The notes under the pieces: generated by a model
What the model was told of the DNA's origin: nothing
Databases searched by the model: none
What the model saw: only the letters and a program-made list of their open reading frames with translations
NCBI GenBank assembly: GCA_039707655.1
Contig: CM077667.1
Span: forward strand, 157,088,642 to 157,152,641
Direction: 5' to 3'
Length of the DNA: 64,000 bases
From: Elymus sibiricus
Lineage: Eukaryota; Streptophyta; Magnoliopsida; Poales; Poaceae
Shown: positions 43,982 to 57,500 of the stretch, one piece after another
Layout of the letters: every line of letters starts with the position of its first letter
Numbering within the stretch: the stretch's first letter is position 1
Position numbers and translations under genes: made by a program

Positions 43982-46900
43982 ATGAGTGATCGTGCATGGA
44001 TGTACACCGGTCACACCAGTTAGAAAGACATGACCAAAGAATGGTTAACAAATACCAAGGGGTTTGTGAGAGCCGCATTTGCAAATGGCCAAGAAAAAAC
44101 ATGGTGCACCTGTCCCCGGTGCGACAACTTTAAAAAGCAGACAGAGGGTGAAATGGTTAAACACCTGCAAAAGTGGGGTTTAAAGCCTAATTATACGGTG
44201 TGGACTTTTCATGGTGAGTCTGCCCAACGTGCCAGAGCTGAGGGGGGTCGTCGTCGCACCGACGAGCATGGTACCGGGATCGAAGACATGGTGCAAGACT
44301 TTGATGATGCTCGGGATTCGGACGATGAGATGGAGGAATCTGCAAAGGCATTCTATGAAATGTTGGAGTCTTCAAAACGTCCTCTCCACGAGCACACTGA
44401 GCTTTGTCAGCTCGATGCCATCGCGCAAGTAATGGCTTTGAAGGCTCAATTCAACCTGGGCAGAGAATGCTACGACGCGATGATGACAATATTTGGACGC
44501 TTTCTACCCAAAGGCCTTGTACTGCCTGCAAACCTGTACCAGTCGGACAAAATCCTCCGTGTACTTAAGATGCCCTATGAGAAGATAGATGCCTGTGAGA
44601 ATGGATGTGCCTTATTTAGGCTTGAGTATGCAGACTTGAACTATTGTCCCATTTGCAAGTCTTCCAGGTATGTTGTCATAGACAATGGTATGGGTAAGAA
44701 GATGCAGACAAAAATCCCTGTTAACGTTCTTCGCTATATGCCAATCGTACCAAGACTTCAATGTCTTTTCATGGTCGAAGAGACGGCCAGACAGATGACA
44801 TGGCACAAATTGGGCAAAAGAACCGAACTAGATGCAGATGGGAATCAGATGTTGGTACACACTTCAGACGCTTTTGCGTGGAAGCATTTCGATGCATTAC
44901 ATAAGGATAAAGTGGCAGATCCAAGGCATCCTCGAGTCGCCATCAGCACGGATGGGTTCAATGTGTTTGGTATGACGGCAACCCAATACAGTTGTTGGCC
45001 TATATTTGTCATTCCACTCAATCTCCCCCCCGGAGAGATTATGAAAAGAAAGAACATTTTCCTGACGTTGATGATTCCAGGGCCCAACAATCCGGGGAGG
45101 AATATGAATGTGTACATGCAGCCGCTTAAGGATGAATTGCAAGAAGCTTGGGATAATGGGTTCAAGACATACGACGCCGCTACCAAAAAAAACTTCAAAA
45201 TGCATGTGTGGTACATGTACTCGACGCATGACTTGCCGGCGTATGCCCTATTCGTTGGCTGGTGTGTGCATGGAAGGTTCCCGTGCCCCACATGCAAGGC
45301 AGCTCTTGAGTTCCGTTGGCTGCAGGCGGGTCACAAGTATTCTTGCTTCGACATGCATAGACAGTTCCTGGATCCTCGCCATAAGTTCAGAAAAGACAAG
45401 AAGAATTTAATCAAAGGTAGAGTTGTCAAAAACTCTGCACCACCCGCGTTGACAGGCCAACAGCTCCTGGATCAGTTAAACGCTCTTGAGCCGGATCCAA
45501 ATCGTCCTGGGTATTTCAAAGGGTATAATACGGAACACGCATGGACTCACAAGTCATGCTTATGGGATCTGCCTTACTTCAAAGACCTCCTTTGCCCACA
45601 CAACATTGACGTGATGCACACTGAAAAGAATATCGCCGAGGCCATTTTTGGTACATTGTTCGGCATAGAGGGGAAGTCAAAGGATAATCCTAATGCTAGA
45701 ATCGATCAGGAGGCTCTATGTGATAGACCGTTACAAAACATGTGACAAGCGAAAGGAAAGCAGAACTGGACAAAGCCAAAGGCATGGTTCAATCTTGGAA
45801 GGCCGACTATGAGGGAAATGATCTTGTGGGTGAAAATGCAGTTGATGTTCCCCGATGGTTATGCAGCGAATCTAAAGAGGGGAGCGAGTCTTGACAAACT
45901 GAAGATATTTGGTCTCAAGAGTCATGATTGGCACATATGGCTTGAGCGGGTAATGCCGGTGATGCTGCATGGCTTTATCCCTGAGGATGAATGGCTAGTA
46001 CTGGCAGAGCTGAGCTATTTCTTCCATTCTCTTTGTGCGAAAGAACTATCGCCTGGCGTGCTAGATGAAATGGAAGAGTTGGCGTCGGAGTTGATCTGCA
46101 AGTTAGAGAAGATCTTTCCACCGGGCTTCCTTAATCCAATGCAGCATTTGATTTTGCATCTCACGACCGAGGCAAGATTGGGGGGGCCCGTGCAAAATCG
46201 TTGGTGTTTCGCAACTGAGAGGATGCAGAAAACGCTTCGAGCAAAATGTAAAAATAAACGTAGAATTGAAGCATCGATGGACGAGGCATTCATTACTGAG
46301 GAGGCAGCAAACTTCGTGACAGCACACTACGAAGCCAAAAATCGTCATTTGCATAATCCGAAGCCTCGGTACAATGATGGCGACCCAAAAAAAAGTCGAT
46401 CCAACCTCAGCCTATTCAAAGGGAAGCTCGCACCAGCCGGTGCTTCTAAAGCAAAAGCGTTGGATGTCGATGAATGGCGGACCATTTCGTTGTATATCTT
46501 CAACAACCTAACAGAAGTGCAGCCGTACATCGAGTAAGTTGTCGGTACATTATTGTTTCGCATAATTCCTTAGAACTGCTCTTATTCCCGGATATTTGAT
46601 ATAGTCGATACGTCGCCAAATTCTCGGATGGAGTGGTCATCCAAAAGGATTCCGTCGAAGAGTATGAGCTCCTGGCGAAGCATGGAGGCGGCTATCCCGG
46701 TTTCATCTTTTGGTTCAAACAAATGGTAATTACCATTAATGGACCATTTCATTTCTTCGTCTTATTTGCGGCTAATGCAACAATCCTTTCGTATTAAACT
46801 TGTAGGCTAATTCAGAGTCTATGGACGCCGAGCTGAGACAAGTCGCTAATGGTTTTGACTATAAGGTCCGTTCATTTGACCGATACGACATCAATGGGTA

Positions 46901-47633
46901 TCACTTTCGTACCTTTGGCAAAGAGCTATCTATGCCCGACCTAAAGACTACAAATTGTTGTGTCTCTGCTATCGGCGAAGGAGGTACAGAGTACTATGGA
47001 AGAGTTGAAGCAATTTATGAACTTCTATTCTATGGTGAAAACCCACCGAACGTCGTAGTCTTCAAATGTCATTGGTTCTAGCCGAAGGAGACTAGAAGGA
47101 CTCATGAACATATAGGGCTAGTCGAAATCAAACAAAGCACCCATTTAGATGTGCCCGATGTCTATATTACGGCTCAACAGGCGACCCAAGTTTTCTATCT
47201 ACCGTGGGACTGCCAAGCTGATCCAAATCTGAAAGGTTGGGATGTCGTTTATGAAGTGTCGCCACATTTTAGACCACATCCCCTCAATGAAGAGGATTAT
47301 GAACCTCACATTAACCCAGACACATATGAAGGAGAATTCTTCCAAGAAACACGTATTTCCAAAAAAAGTTTCTAGAACCGCTCTACTTCACCCCGGAACA
47401 TTGAAGTAGACAGCGACAATGAATCCGACTTAACCCCTGAGCCGGAACAGGAAGAGCCGGAACAAGAAGAGGTTACTGATGCGGATGACCTGTTAATGCT
47501 TAACCGATTACATGAAGGATGCCTTCCACACGTTGTTCCTGATAGTGATGATGATCATGCATTTATTGATGATAGTGATGATGATGATGCATTTATTGAT
47601 CCCGGAGAATATATAGACGAAGATTATTATTAA
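43982..47633 (+). pseudogene. CACTA TNP2-like transposase
   Basis: The transposase cuts and inserts CACTA ends. The frame begins MSDRAWMYTGHTS at 43982 and stops at TAG 44021, then is open (KDMTKEW...) to TGA 45743 and onward in the same frame to 46534, so two nonsense codons and no frameshift interrupt the first exon. Domains in order: transposase-associated N-terminus with CXC..C (TWCTCPRCDNF, VKHLQKWGLKPNY), TNP2/Transposase_21 (YDAMMTIFGRFLPKG, FEYADLN-like CPICKSSRY, KHFDALHKD, STDGFNVFGM, CPTCKAALEF, NIDVMHTEKNIAEA), DUF4218 (MFPDGYAANLKRG, LKSHDWHIWLERVMP, HLILHL). Then a GTAAGT donor (46535), a short exon 46604-46724, and from 46805 a DUF4216 region (VVVFKCHWF, then TAG 47079; RTHEHIGLVEI follows) and an acidic tail to TAA 47633. 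Three nonsense codons make it inactive. Confidence 0.85.
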
Positions 47634-47774
47634 TTCATGTCAGGTAATCAACTTTTAGTTCATGTTACGTATATGATGATACACTTAAATTATATACATT
47701 TTATTATTCATGTCGGTATTCAATTTTATGTTGTACTAATTTCGTTTACTATTTGTCATGGCAGTTGTTGAAAG

Positions 47775-50227
47775 ATGGTGGGAAAGGGTCGAGAGCACTC
47801 CGTGGCTCCTTCGTCGGAGGGTGGTGGGATGGGTACTTCCATTCCTACCGACTCTCTCCGGAGAGCGTTGCTCTCTAGTCTGCATACACCGGTGGCCGCT
47901 TCTTCGTCGACCCCCGTGAGAGGAGGTCGGGGGAAGAAGAGAGGTAGTAGAGGTGGGAGAGGAGGCCGTGGCAAAGGTAGGGTGACTGCTACGCCTTCCT
48001 CGCCGCCACCCCCAGCTGATTCACCCGAGCACAGGACTGCTAGGGTGGACCCATCTGAGGACGAGGCTACGCGGACTCCGGTCCACGAGCCTCGGGTCGA
48101 CGAGCCTTTGACCTACAAGACTCCTGTCCCAGAGGCTTCGTCCCACGAGACTCCGGAGCAGAGTAGGGATGAGGGCACGTCCTGGCAAACCCCATGGGAT
48201 ACCTGGCCGGAGGAGCCTAGTGGCCATGCTGATGGTGGCGGGGATCGTTTTTTTGATAGCGACGAGGAGTTGCCTGAGGGGGCCACCGTCTACCAGCGTG
48301 GTTGTACACGGCTCCCGCCCGTGCCGGGGACCCATGAGCTGAGGTGGTCGATTAGGCCTGATGGGGAGAAGTAAGTGCATGTACTCTTTTTTAACCTTTT
48401 GCCTTCACGTTTTTTCAAATATCTAATGTGTTGGCTTTGTCATACTGCAGGGGTTGGCATCAACCTAAGGATGCCCGCAGGCCCAACAACATCCTTGGTG
48501 TCCTTATCAGGCAAAACTTCCCGGGGTTTGTCACGTTGCCCGGTGAGGGTCAGGTTCCAGAGTTAGGATTGACCTGGGAGCACTACTTGGCTGCACCTGC
48601 CCCGCCTGAGGAGAGGATCGACGGTGTTTTGTGCCACACGAGGGCGGAGATGGTGATCAGTTATTTTTGGGTAATTTCTCCTTTACACAATTAAAAATCA
48701 ACAATAGCTAGTTATTTTACTAATAAGTTATGTCTCGTTTGATTGCAGACCTTCTACAGGTGTCAGGAGGGATACGAGGAGGCCGCGGCAAAGGTTATCG
48801 ATCACCAATGCAGGCGCCTACTGCAAAACTTTCGGCACGAGGCTCAGGTGCAGGCTGTTCGAGACTACTACGCCTCGCGGCGTATTAGGAAGGAGAAGTC
48901 GACGTGCCGCGGAAAGAAGATGAAGGAGCATTACATGAAGGTAATTACGTATTCTTAAGGCCTTGTACTTAGTTTCCTTCATTTGATTCCTACACGTAGC
49001 ACTCAGATATCTCTTTATTAACTTAGGTGCCCCCGAGATGGTGTGCGGATAAGATGGATTGTTGGGAGGCGTTGGTGGATGGGTGGTGCTCAGAACAATG
49101 GCTAGACGTCCACAACAATGCCAAGGACCGGCATAACAAAATGGTTGGTGTGCCACACCATCAACGGAGCGCCAACTTAAATCAGTTTGGTCAGAACTGG
49201 GTATGTGGTTAGCTTCATGATTCATGCAATTCATTCTTGATTCTAGCTTGAGCCCTTTACTAATACTTTGTTCCTCTCTCTCTCTTTTAGGCGTATCACA
49301 ATAAAATAGAGGTGCCACAGATGTACGACCTCTATGCGATGGCCCATACTGCCTCATACAAGAAGGTCAAGGCATTCTCTGAGTCTGACCTCAATCATCC
49401 CAAGAAGTTTACCGACATCTCCTCCCACAACAAGCTCGTGAGGTACAGAGATGAGGGGAAGGCAAGGAAAGGGGAGGACTTTAACCTGAGCCAGGAGCCT
49501 ATTGATCCAGAGCTGGTGATGATAGCTGGCGGCGGGAGGCCCATGGCTCAATTGCCATTGGAGATGGCCTTATACATTGTCCTAGCAACCTCCGGCAGAT
49601 CAAGGCGCGCCAAACGAGCTCCTGTCCTTAGATAAGGCCTCGTCCACAGTCAGTCGAGCTCGCCATCGAGGTTAGTTATACGGACTCAGATATCTTTCCT
49701 CATTACGTTGTGTGTGTGAACGAAGATGATTACAATGCTAACGAGGAGTTGTGTTGCAGGCTGCTATTCAGAAAGAAAGAGAGGCAACATAGGCACTTAT
49801 GGCAGCGAAGGAGAAGGAGATGGAGGAGAGGACGGCTAGGTTGTTGTCGGAGGAGAGGGCATGGTCCGATGCGTCTTACCGGGCCATCTACGAGCTCTTC
49901 GTGGTAAGATTCTTCTTCATATTTGTCAAATCTTGCATTTAATGTTCGTTTCATTAATAACGAATATCATTGACTTGTGAAAACCAAATGTGCAGACTCT
50001 GTGCGAGAAGAACGGCCAGACCGCTCCGTCGATGCCAGTCATTACCACGGCTACAACGGTGAGTTTCATTTGAAAGCAATGATCTTTTCAGTGTCATCAT
50101 GCTAACGAGACATTGCAAATCATCTTTGGTGCAGCATAACTCCGGAGTCGCATCGCACGACCCTTCTCCAGGGCAGCCTTCTCCAGGTGAAACCGGCCCG
50201 AGCAACCCCGGTGCCTCACCTCCTTGA
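47775..50227 (+). pseudogene. Second CACTA gene (Ptta/En/Spm plant transposase, Transposase_24 type)
   Basis: This probable DNA-binding partner protein acts with TNP2 at the element ends. Exon 1 (47775-48371) encodes a Gly/Arg-rich RGGRGKKRGSRGGRGGRGKG segment and a Pro/Glu tail, ending AAG/GTAAGT-like. Exons follow at about 48451-48669 (GWHQPKDARRPNNILGVLIR...), 48749-48940, 49027-49200 and 49291-49675, with standard borders; together they carry WEHYL..., DCWEALVDGWCSEQW, NRMVGV-like and DLNHPKKFTD blocks. In the fifth exon the frame breaks near 49560 and a TAG follows in the alternative frame, so the coiled-coil tail exons (49760-50227, EKEMEERTARLLSEERAW) are out of frame. It lies downstream of the TNP2 gene in the same direction, 140 bp away. 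Confidence 0.75.
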
Positions 50228-50601
50228 TGACAAGGACGGTAAGCCCCAAACTTAGCTCATTTTCTCAAAGAAAGACTAACTTAGCACTTAGACAAACTTA
50301 GCTCCTTGTGAGAGTTACATGTCTCTTCTTGATGGAGGAATCCCGACTGTTGTCGCGGGGGTCATTTTTTCTTCTCCTTCTCTCGATATATACCTTGGTA
50401 TATTGCGGGAGAGGAGAAGGGAAAACGACCATCACCAATTGTCAAAATATTTGTGTTAGGTAGTGTTCACCAACATACACCACCATATAAGTGTGAGTGA
50501 GTGCGCACCATACACACCATGAGGCAAACCTCGAAAGACCTATCCTTCTTCCAATTTTGCCCGAATGACACAAATAAGCAATAAGAAGAAGAAAACAAGA
50601 G

Positions 50602-50658
<57 letters not shown>

Positions 50659-51040
50659 AAAACGCTTTTGCATCTTCTTCTTCTTCTTCTTCTAGTCTTC
50701 TTCATCTAACTTTTGTATTTCCCATTTTGCAGATTTGAGTCACTTCACGGAAGCTTGCATTCATGGAGTGTGCTTGTGATTTTGTATCAATGAACAATGT
50801 TAAACTTGCTACATATGTGAAACTTGCTACTATTGTAATATGGTGAACAATGTGACATTTGTTTTGGTATGTTTGTTGGATACTTGTGCTTGTTGTTGGA
50901 TGATATACTTGTGCTTGTGCTTGTAGTTGGATGATCATCAGTATGGCAAGAATATGGTTATTGTGAAATATATACATATATAGCATATTTTGCCTGTGAA
51001 AATTATTGGATATAAGAAAAAACAAAAAAACTGGGGCAAT
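50228..51040 (+). other. CACTA 3' untranslated stretch with (AG)n
   Basis: No gene. An (AG) microsatellite of about 24 units spans 50607-50654, followed by (ttc)n at 50676-50692. Tandem tgtgcttgttgttgg phrases occur around 50880-50930. Confidence 0.6.
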
Positions 51041-51539
51041 ATTGCCTCTTTGCCGTCTACCACCGACGGTAAAGCCCCTTTGCCGTCTGCCACCGACCGC
51101 AAAGGTGACACGTGGCACTCACCTGTGCAACCTGGGAGTGCCAGGCCTGGTGCCATTTGCTCGCTTTGTCGTCCGGGGGCAGACGGCAAAGGAGGGGGCG
51201 GCAGACGACAAAGGTGGCAGACGGCAAATGAGGGGGTTGGCAGACGGCAAAGTATTTACCTCTTTGCCATCAGTGGCAGACGACAAAGGCTGCCGTTAGC
51301 CACTAACGGGGCTACCTCCAGTGGTAGGCCGTCCAGCCTCTTTGCCGTCTGCAGCCTGACGGCAAAAACTCTTTGCCGTCCGGTGAGCCAAGGCAGACAG
51401 CAAACCACTCCTTTACCGGAGTTCTCAGTGCTGGAAATTTGGCCGTTTGCTGCCGGACGGCAAAGCCTTTGCCGTCAGTCGTCCTACCCTTTGCCGTCCA
51501 CTATGGCAGATGGCAAAATACCTGATTCCTGTAGTGCAG

Positions 51540-52763
51540 GGCGCGCCAGTCCCCCCCAGGCGCGCCCTGGTGGGTTGTGCCCAGCATGGCCCACCTCCGG
51601 TGCCCATCTTCTGGTATTTAAGGTCTTTTGACCTAGAAAAAATGAGAGGACTTTTGGGACGGTACGCCACCGTCTCGAGGCGGAACTTGGGCAGGAGCAC
51701 TTTTGCCCTCCGGCGGAGCGATTCCGCCGAGGGAACTTCCCTACCGCAGGGGGAAATCGAAGCCATCATCATCACCAACAACCCTCTCATCTTTGGGAGG
51801 CCAATCTTCAACAACATCTTCAACAACACCATCTCCTCTCAAACCCTAGTTCATCTCTTGTGTTCAATCTTTGTACCGGAACCTCAGATTGGTACCTAGG
51901 GGTGACTAGTAGTGTTGATTACATCTTGTAGTTGATTACTATATGGTTTATTTGGTGGAAAATTATATGTTCAGATCCATTATGCTATTCAATACCCCTC
52001 TGATCTTGAGCATGAATATTATTTGTGAGTAGTTACCTTTGTTCTTGAGATCATGGGAGAAGTCATGTTGCAAGTAATCATGTGAATTTGATATGTGTTC
52101 GATATTTTGATGATATGTATGTTGTGATTCCCTTAGTGGTGTCATGTGAACGTCGACTACATGACACTTCACCATCCTTGGGCCTAAGGGAATGCATTTT
52201 GGAGTAGTTATTAGATGATGGGTTGCTAGAGTGACAGAAGCTTAAACCCTAGTTTATGCGCTACTTCGTAAGGGGCTGATTCGGATCCACATGTTTAATG
52301 CTATGGTTAGATTTTATCTTAATACTTTTCTCATAGTTGCGGCTGCTTGCGAGGGGGTTAATCATAAGTGGGAGGTTTGTTCAAGTAAGAACATCACCCA
52401 AGCACCGGTCCACCCACATATCAAATTATGAAAGTAGCGAACGCAAATCAAACCAACATGATGAAAGTGACTAGATGAAATTTCCGTGTACCCTCAAGAA
52501 CGCTTTGCTTATTATAATAGACCGTTTTGGCCTGTCCTTTGCCACAAAAGGATTGGGCTACCTTGCTGCACCTTATTTACCGTTACCGTTACTTGCTCGT
52601 TACAAATTACCTTGCTATCAAACTACTTGCTACTTACAATTTCAGTGCCTGCAGAAATTACCTTGCTGAAAACCGCTTGTCATTTCCTTCTGCTCCTCGT
52701 TGGGTTCGACACTCTTACTTATCGAAAGGACTACGATTGATACCCTATACTTTTGGGTCATCA
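51540..52763 (+). repeat. Gypsy 5' LTR, right part (after CACTA)
   Basis: It resumes with ggcgcgccagtcc and the half-palindrome ggcgcgccctggtg, has a TATA-like tatttaagg at about 51615, and ends ...gggtcatca just before the spacer and primer site. Apart from its first ~35 bp it is unlike the 3' LTR at 60643-62156. Confidence 0.7.
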
Positions 52764-52774
52764 AGACTCTTTTC

Positions 52775-52792
52775 TGGCGCCATTGCCGGGGA
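52775..52792 (+). promoter_or_regulatory. Gypsy primer binding site
   Basis: tggcgccattgccgggga, one change from the tggcgccgttgccgggga form common in Athila-lineage elements. It lies 11 bp after the LTR end. Confidence 0.8.
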
Positions 52793-52869
52793 GTGAAGCG
52801 CTCTTGATAAGTAGAAATCGGTAAGGAAAAACTTATACTACGTGCTGAAATTTATTGTCACTTGCTACT

Positions 52870-54510
52870 ATGGAAAACATATCTTTGAGGGGTTTGTTCG
52901 GGGTATATTTACCTCGACCGGAACCACAATTAGTTGCCCCTAAATCTACTGCACCTACTGAAAATATTGGTTGTGAAATTCCTTCGGGTATGATAGAACA
53001 ACTGCTAGCTAATCCATATGCAGGAGACGGAACTGAACATCCCGATATGCATCTAATACATGTGGATGAAATTTGTGGATTATTTAAGCTAGCAGGTTTA
53101 TCCAGAGATGAAGTTAAGAAGAGTGTTTTCCCTTTATCTTTGAAGGTAAAAGCATTGACATGGTATAGGCTATGTGATGATACTGGATCATGGAACTAGA
53201 ATCGATTGATATTGGAATTCCACCAAAAGTTTTATCCTATGCATCAAGTTCATCATGATCGGAATTATATATATAATTTTTGGTCTCGTGAAGGAGAAAG
53301 CATCGCTCTAGCTTGCGGGAGGCTTAAGTCAATGTTATATTCATGCCCCAATCATTATCTCTCGAGAGAAATTATCATTCAAAATTTTTATGCTCGGCTT
53401 TCTCATAATGATCGATCCATGCTCGATACTTCTTGTGCTGGTTCTTTTATGAAGAAGACTATTGATTTCAAGTGGGATCTCTTGGAAAGAATTAAATGCA
53501 ACTCCGAAGATTGGGAACTCGACGAAGGTAACGAGTCAGGTATTATGCTTAAGTTTGACTGTGTTAAATCTTTTATGAATACCGATGCTTTTCACAAGTT
53601 TAGCACTAAATATGGACTTTACTCTGAGATAGTAGCATCTTTCTGTGAATCATTTGCTACTCATGTCAATCTCCCTAAGGAGAAGTGGTTTAAATATCAT
53701 CCCCCTATTAAAGAAGAAATCAAAGAACCGGTCATAGCTAAAGATGAAACTATCATTTACAATGTTGATCCAGTTGTGCCTATTGCTTATATTGATAAAC
53801 CACCTTTCCCTGTTAGGATAAAGGAACATGCTAAGGTATCAACCGTGGTTCAGAAAAGTAATATTAAAGCACCTAAGCCCTCTGAACAAATTAAAGTAGA
53901 ACCTAGTGTTGCTATGCTTAAAGATCTCTTGGTAGAAAATATTGATGGGCATGTTATTTACGTCTGTGATGAAGCTGCTAGAATTGCCAAACCCGATGAA
54001 AGAGATAAACATAGATCCGTAGTTGGCATGCCTGTTGTCTCAGTTAAAATAGGAGATCATTGCTATCATGGTTTATGTGATATGGGTGCTAGTGTGAGTG
54101 CTATTCCTTTTACTTTATATCAAGAAATTGTGAATGACATAGCACCTGCTGAAATAGAAGACATTGATGTTACTATTAAACTTTCCAATAGAGACACCAT
54201 CACACCACTTGGGATAGTTAGAGATGTTGAAGTATTGTGTGGGAAAATAAAATATCCTACAGATTTTCTAGTTCTTGGTTCCCCACAAGATGACTTTTGT
54301 CCCATTATCTTTGGTAGACCTTTCTTGAACACTGCTAATGCTAAGATAGATTGTGAAAAACAAACTGTCGGTGTTAGTTTTGGTGATGTGTCTCATGAGT
54401 TTAACTTTTACAAGTTTAGTAGACAACCCCGTAATAAAGAATTATCTAGTAAGGATGAAATAATTGGTCTTGCTTCTATTGCCGTTCCTCCTACTGATCC
54501 ACTAGAATAA
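52870..54510 (+). pseudogene. Gypsy gag-protease (Athila lineage)
   Basis: The frame starts at ATG 52870 (MENISLRGLFG) and is broken by TAG 53197 at GSWN, where the same frame continues LILEFHQKFYP. Gag blocks include FWSREGESIALACGRLKSML and NDRSMLDTSCAGSFM. The protease region carries GLCDMGASVSAIP (active-site D-x-GAS) followed by ILGRPFL-like IIFGRPFLNTANA. TAA at 54508 ends it, again in the same frame as the following RT. One polyprotein was thus split by single-base stops. Confidence 0.85.
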
Positions 54511-54513
54511 TAT

Positions 54514-57500
54514 TTGCTAGACCATGAAAATGATATGCATTTGCATGAAAGAAATGAAATAGATAAAATCTTCTTTGAACAACAACCTCTCCTCAAACAC
54601 AATTTGCCTATTGATACTTTGGGAGGTCCTCCTCCACCTAAAGGTGATCCTGTGTTTGAATTAAAACAATTGCCTGACACTTTGAAATATGCTTATCTTG
54701 ATAAGAAAAAGATATATCCTGTTATTATTAGTGCTAACCTTTCAGAACATGAAGAAGAAAGATTATTAAATTTTTTGAGGAAGCACCGGGATGCTATTGG
54801 ATATACTCTTGATGATCTTAAGGGCATCAGTCCCATTCTATGTCAACACAAGATTAATATGGAACCTGATGCTAAACCCGTTGTTGATCATCAATGACGA
54901 TTGAATCCTAAGATGAAAGAAGTGGTAAGAACAGAAATACTAAAGCTTCTGGAAGCAGGTATAATCTATCCCATAGCTGATAGTAGATGGGTATGTCTCG
55001 TTCATTGTCTTCCTAAGAAAGGAGGTATTACCGTTGTTCCTAATGATAAAAATGAACTTATCCCACAGAGAATTGTCACTGGCTATAGAATGGTAATTGA
55101 TTTTAGAAAATTAAATAAAGCTACTAGAAAAGATCATTACCCTCTGCCTTTCATTGATCAAATGCTAGAAAGATTATCTAAGCACACACACTTTTGTTTT
55201 CTAGATGGATATTCTGGTTTCTCTCAAATACCTGTATCACAACCCAATCAAGAGAAAACCACCTTTACTTGTCCTTTTGGAACCTATGCTTATAGACATA
55301 TGCCTTTTGGTTTATGCAATGCACCTGCTACCTTTCAAAGATGTATGACTGCTATATTCTCTGATTTTTTGTGAAAAGATTGTGGAGGTTTTCATGGGTG
55401 ATTGTTCCGTTTACGGAACTTCTTTTGATGATTGCTTAAGCAACCTTGATCGAGTTTTGCAGAGACGTGAATAAACTAATCTCGTCTTGAATTGGGAGAA
55501 GTGCACTTTATGGTTAATGAAGGTTTTGTCTTGGAGCATAAAATATCTAAACGAGGTATTGAGGTGGATAAAGCTTAGGTTGATGCAATTGAGAAAATGC
55601 CATGTCCTAAAGATATTAAAAGTATTTGGAGTTTCCTTGGTCATGCTGGTTTCTATAGGAGGTTTATTAAAGACCTATCTAAAATTTCTAGGCCGCTCAC
55701 TAATCTTTTACAAAAGGATATTCCATTTGTTTTTGATGATGATTGTGTAGAAGCCTTTGAATCACTGAAGAAAGCCTTAACTTCTGCACCTATAGTTCAA
55801 CCACCTGATTGGAACTTGCCTTTTGAAATTATGTGTAATGCTAGTGATTATGCTGTTGGTGCTAGGGATGGCAATGGGTAGGGTATGGGCGGGTACAACC
55901 TTTTTCTGCCCAAACCCATACCCACAGAAACTTTCTGTACCCACCCATTTCAATACCCATGGGCATAAATTGGCACCCATGCCCATACCCATCGGGTATC
56001 CTATACCCAATGGGTATCCAGTGGGTACAATATATAGCATTTAATTTTTTTAAAGGTAGATAAATGGCTTTCAAATTCAAGTGATGATGGGCGAGCAGTA
56101 TAGCACTAACACAAACTTCTACGGTGGTGGCCTCTTGGAGGCATTAAGGGAGTATGAGCCTGACGCAATGGGAGGTGGTGGTGGGAGTGGGGGGTCGTTG
56201 GATCGAGAGTTGGACAGGAATCCAATAGCGAAGAGTCGAGATTTCATCTTTTTGAGGGTCCCATAGGTTGTAAGAGGAGTGGCGAGCATGTGATTACGGG
56301 CCTATGAGCTATGGCCGGTTTAAGGAATCGAGACTTAGGGTGTGCCAAGGAGTTGGATGTTGACCCCACATGTCATAGGAGTTATTTTCTTCTATTAACT
56401 TTATCTGGGTATCCATTGGGTTACCCATGGGCGTAATTTCATACCCATACCCTACCCATGTATTTTGCGGGTATGGATACCCATTACCCATGGGTACAAA
56501 ACCTCCCCAAGTCATGCCCATGCCCATTGTTTTTGGGTAGGGTACCCGCGGGTACCCATATCCATGGGTAAAACTGCCATCCCTAGTTGGTGCTGTTCTA
56601 GGACAAAGAGTTGATAAGAAATTAAATGTTATCCATTATGGTAGCAAAACTCTAGACAATGCCCAAAGAAATTATGCTACCACTGAAAAAGAATTTTTAG
56701 CAGTTGTGTTTGCTTGTGATAAATTCAGATCTTGCATTGTTGATTCCAAAGTAATTGTTCACACTGATCATGCTACTATAAAATATCTTATGGAAAAGAA
56801 AGATGCTAAACCTAGACTCATTAGGTGGGTTCTCTCGCTTCAAGAATTTGATTTGCATATCACTGATAGGAAAGGAGCTGGGTACCCCGTAGCTGATAAC
56901 TTGTCTAGGTTAGAAAATATTCTTGATGACCCACTACCTATTGATGATAGTTTTCCTGATGAACAGTTAGCTACAATAAATGTTTCTCAAAGCACTCCTT
57001 GGTATGCTGATTATGCTAACTACATTGTTGCTAAGTATATACCACCTAGTTTCGCATACCAACAAAAGAAAGAATTCTTCTATGATTTAAGACATTACTT
57101 TTGGGATGACCCACATCTTTATAAAGAAGGAGTAGATGGTATTATTAGACGTTGTGTACCTGAGCATGAACAGGAACAAATCCTACGGAAATGTCATTCT
57201 GAAGCCTATGGAGGACATCATGCGGGAGATAGAACTGCTCACAAGGTATTGCAATCTAGTTTTTATTGGCCTACTCTCTTCAAGGATGCATGTAAGTTTG
57301 TCTTGTCATGGTAATATCGGTAAGCGTCAGGAAATGCCTATGAATTATTCACTTGTTGTTGAACCATTTGATGTTTGGGTTTTTTATATTATATGGGACC
57401 TTTTCCTTCCTCTAATGGGTATACTCATATTTTGGTTGCTGTTGATTATGTTACTAAGTTGGTAGAAGCTATTCCAACTAGTAGTGCTGATCACAACACC

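Larger units (their letters stand above)
41911..51536 (+). mobile_element. CACTA (En/Spm) transposon, 9.6 kb, inside gypsy LTR
   Basis: The right terminus reads cctgtagtg (reverse complement CACTACAGG) and the left tactactgg, i.e. CACTACTGG with its first C changed to T. The 3 bp CAG flanks both sides. Subterminal regions (41928-42240 and 51040-51520) are full of tttgccgtc / gacggcaaa motifs in both orientations, the expected transposase-binding arrays. It carries a TNP2-type transposase gene and a second Ptta/En/Spm-type gene, both disabled, so it is an immobile former autonomous element. Confidence 0.95.
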
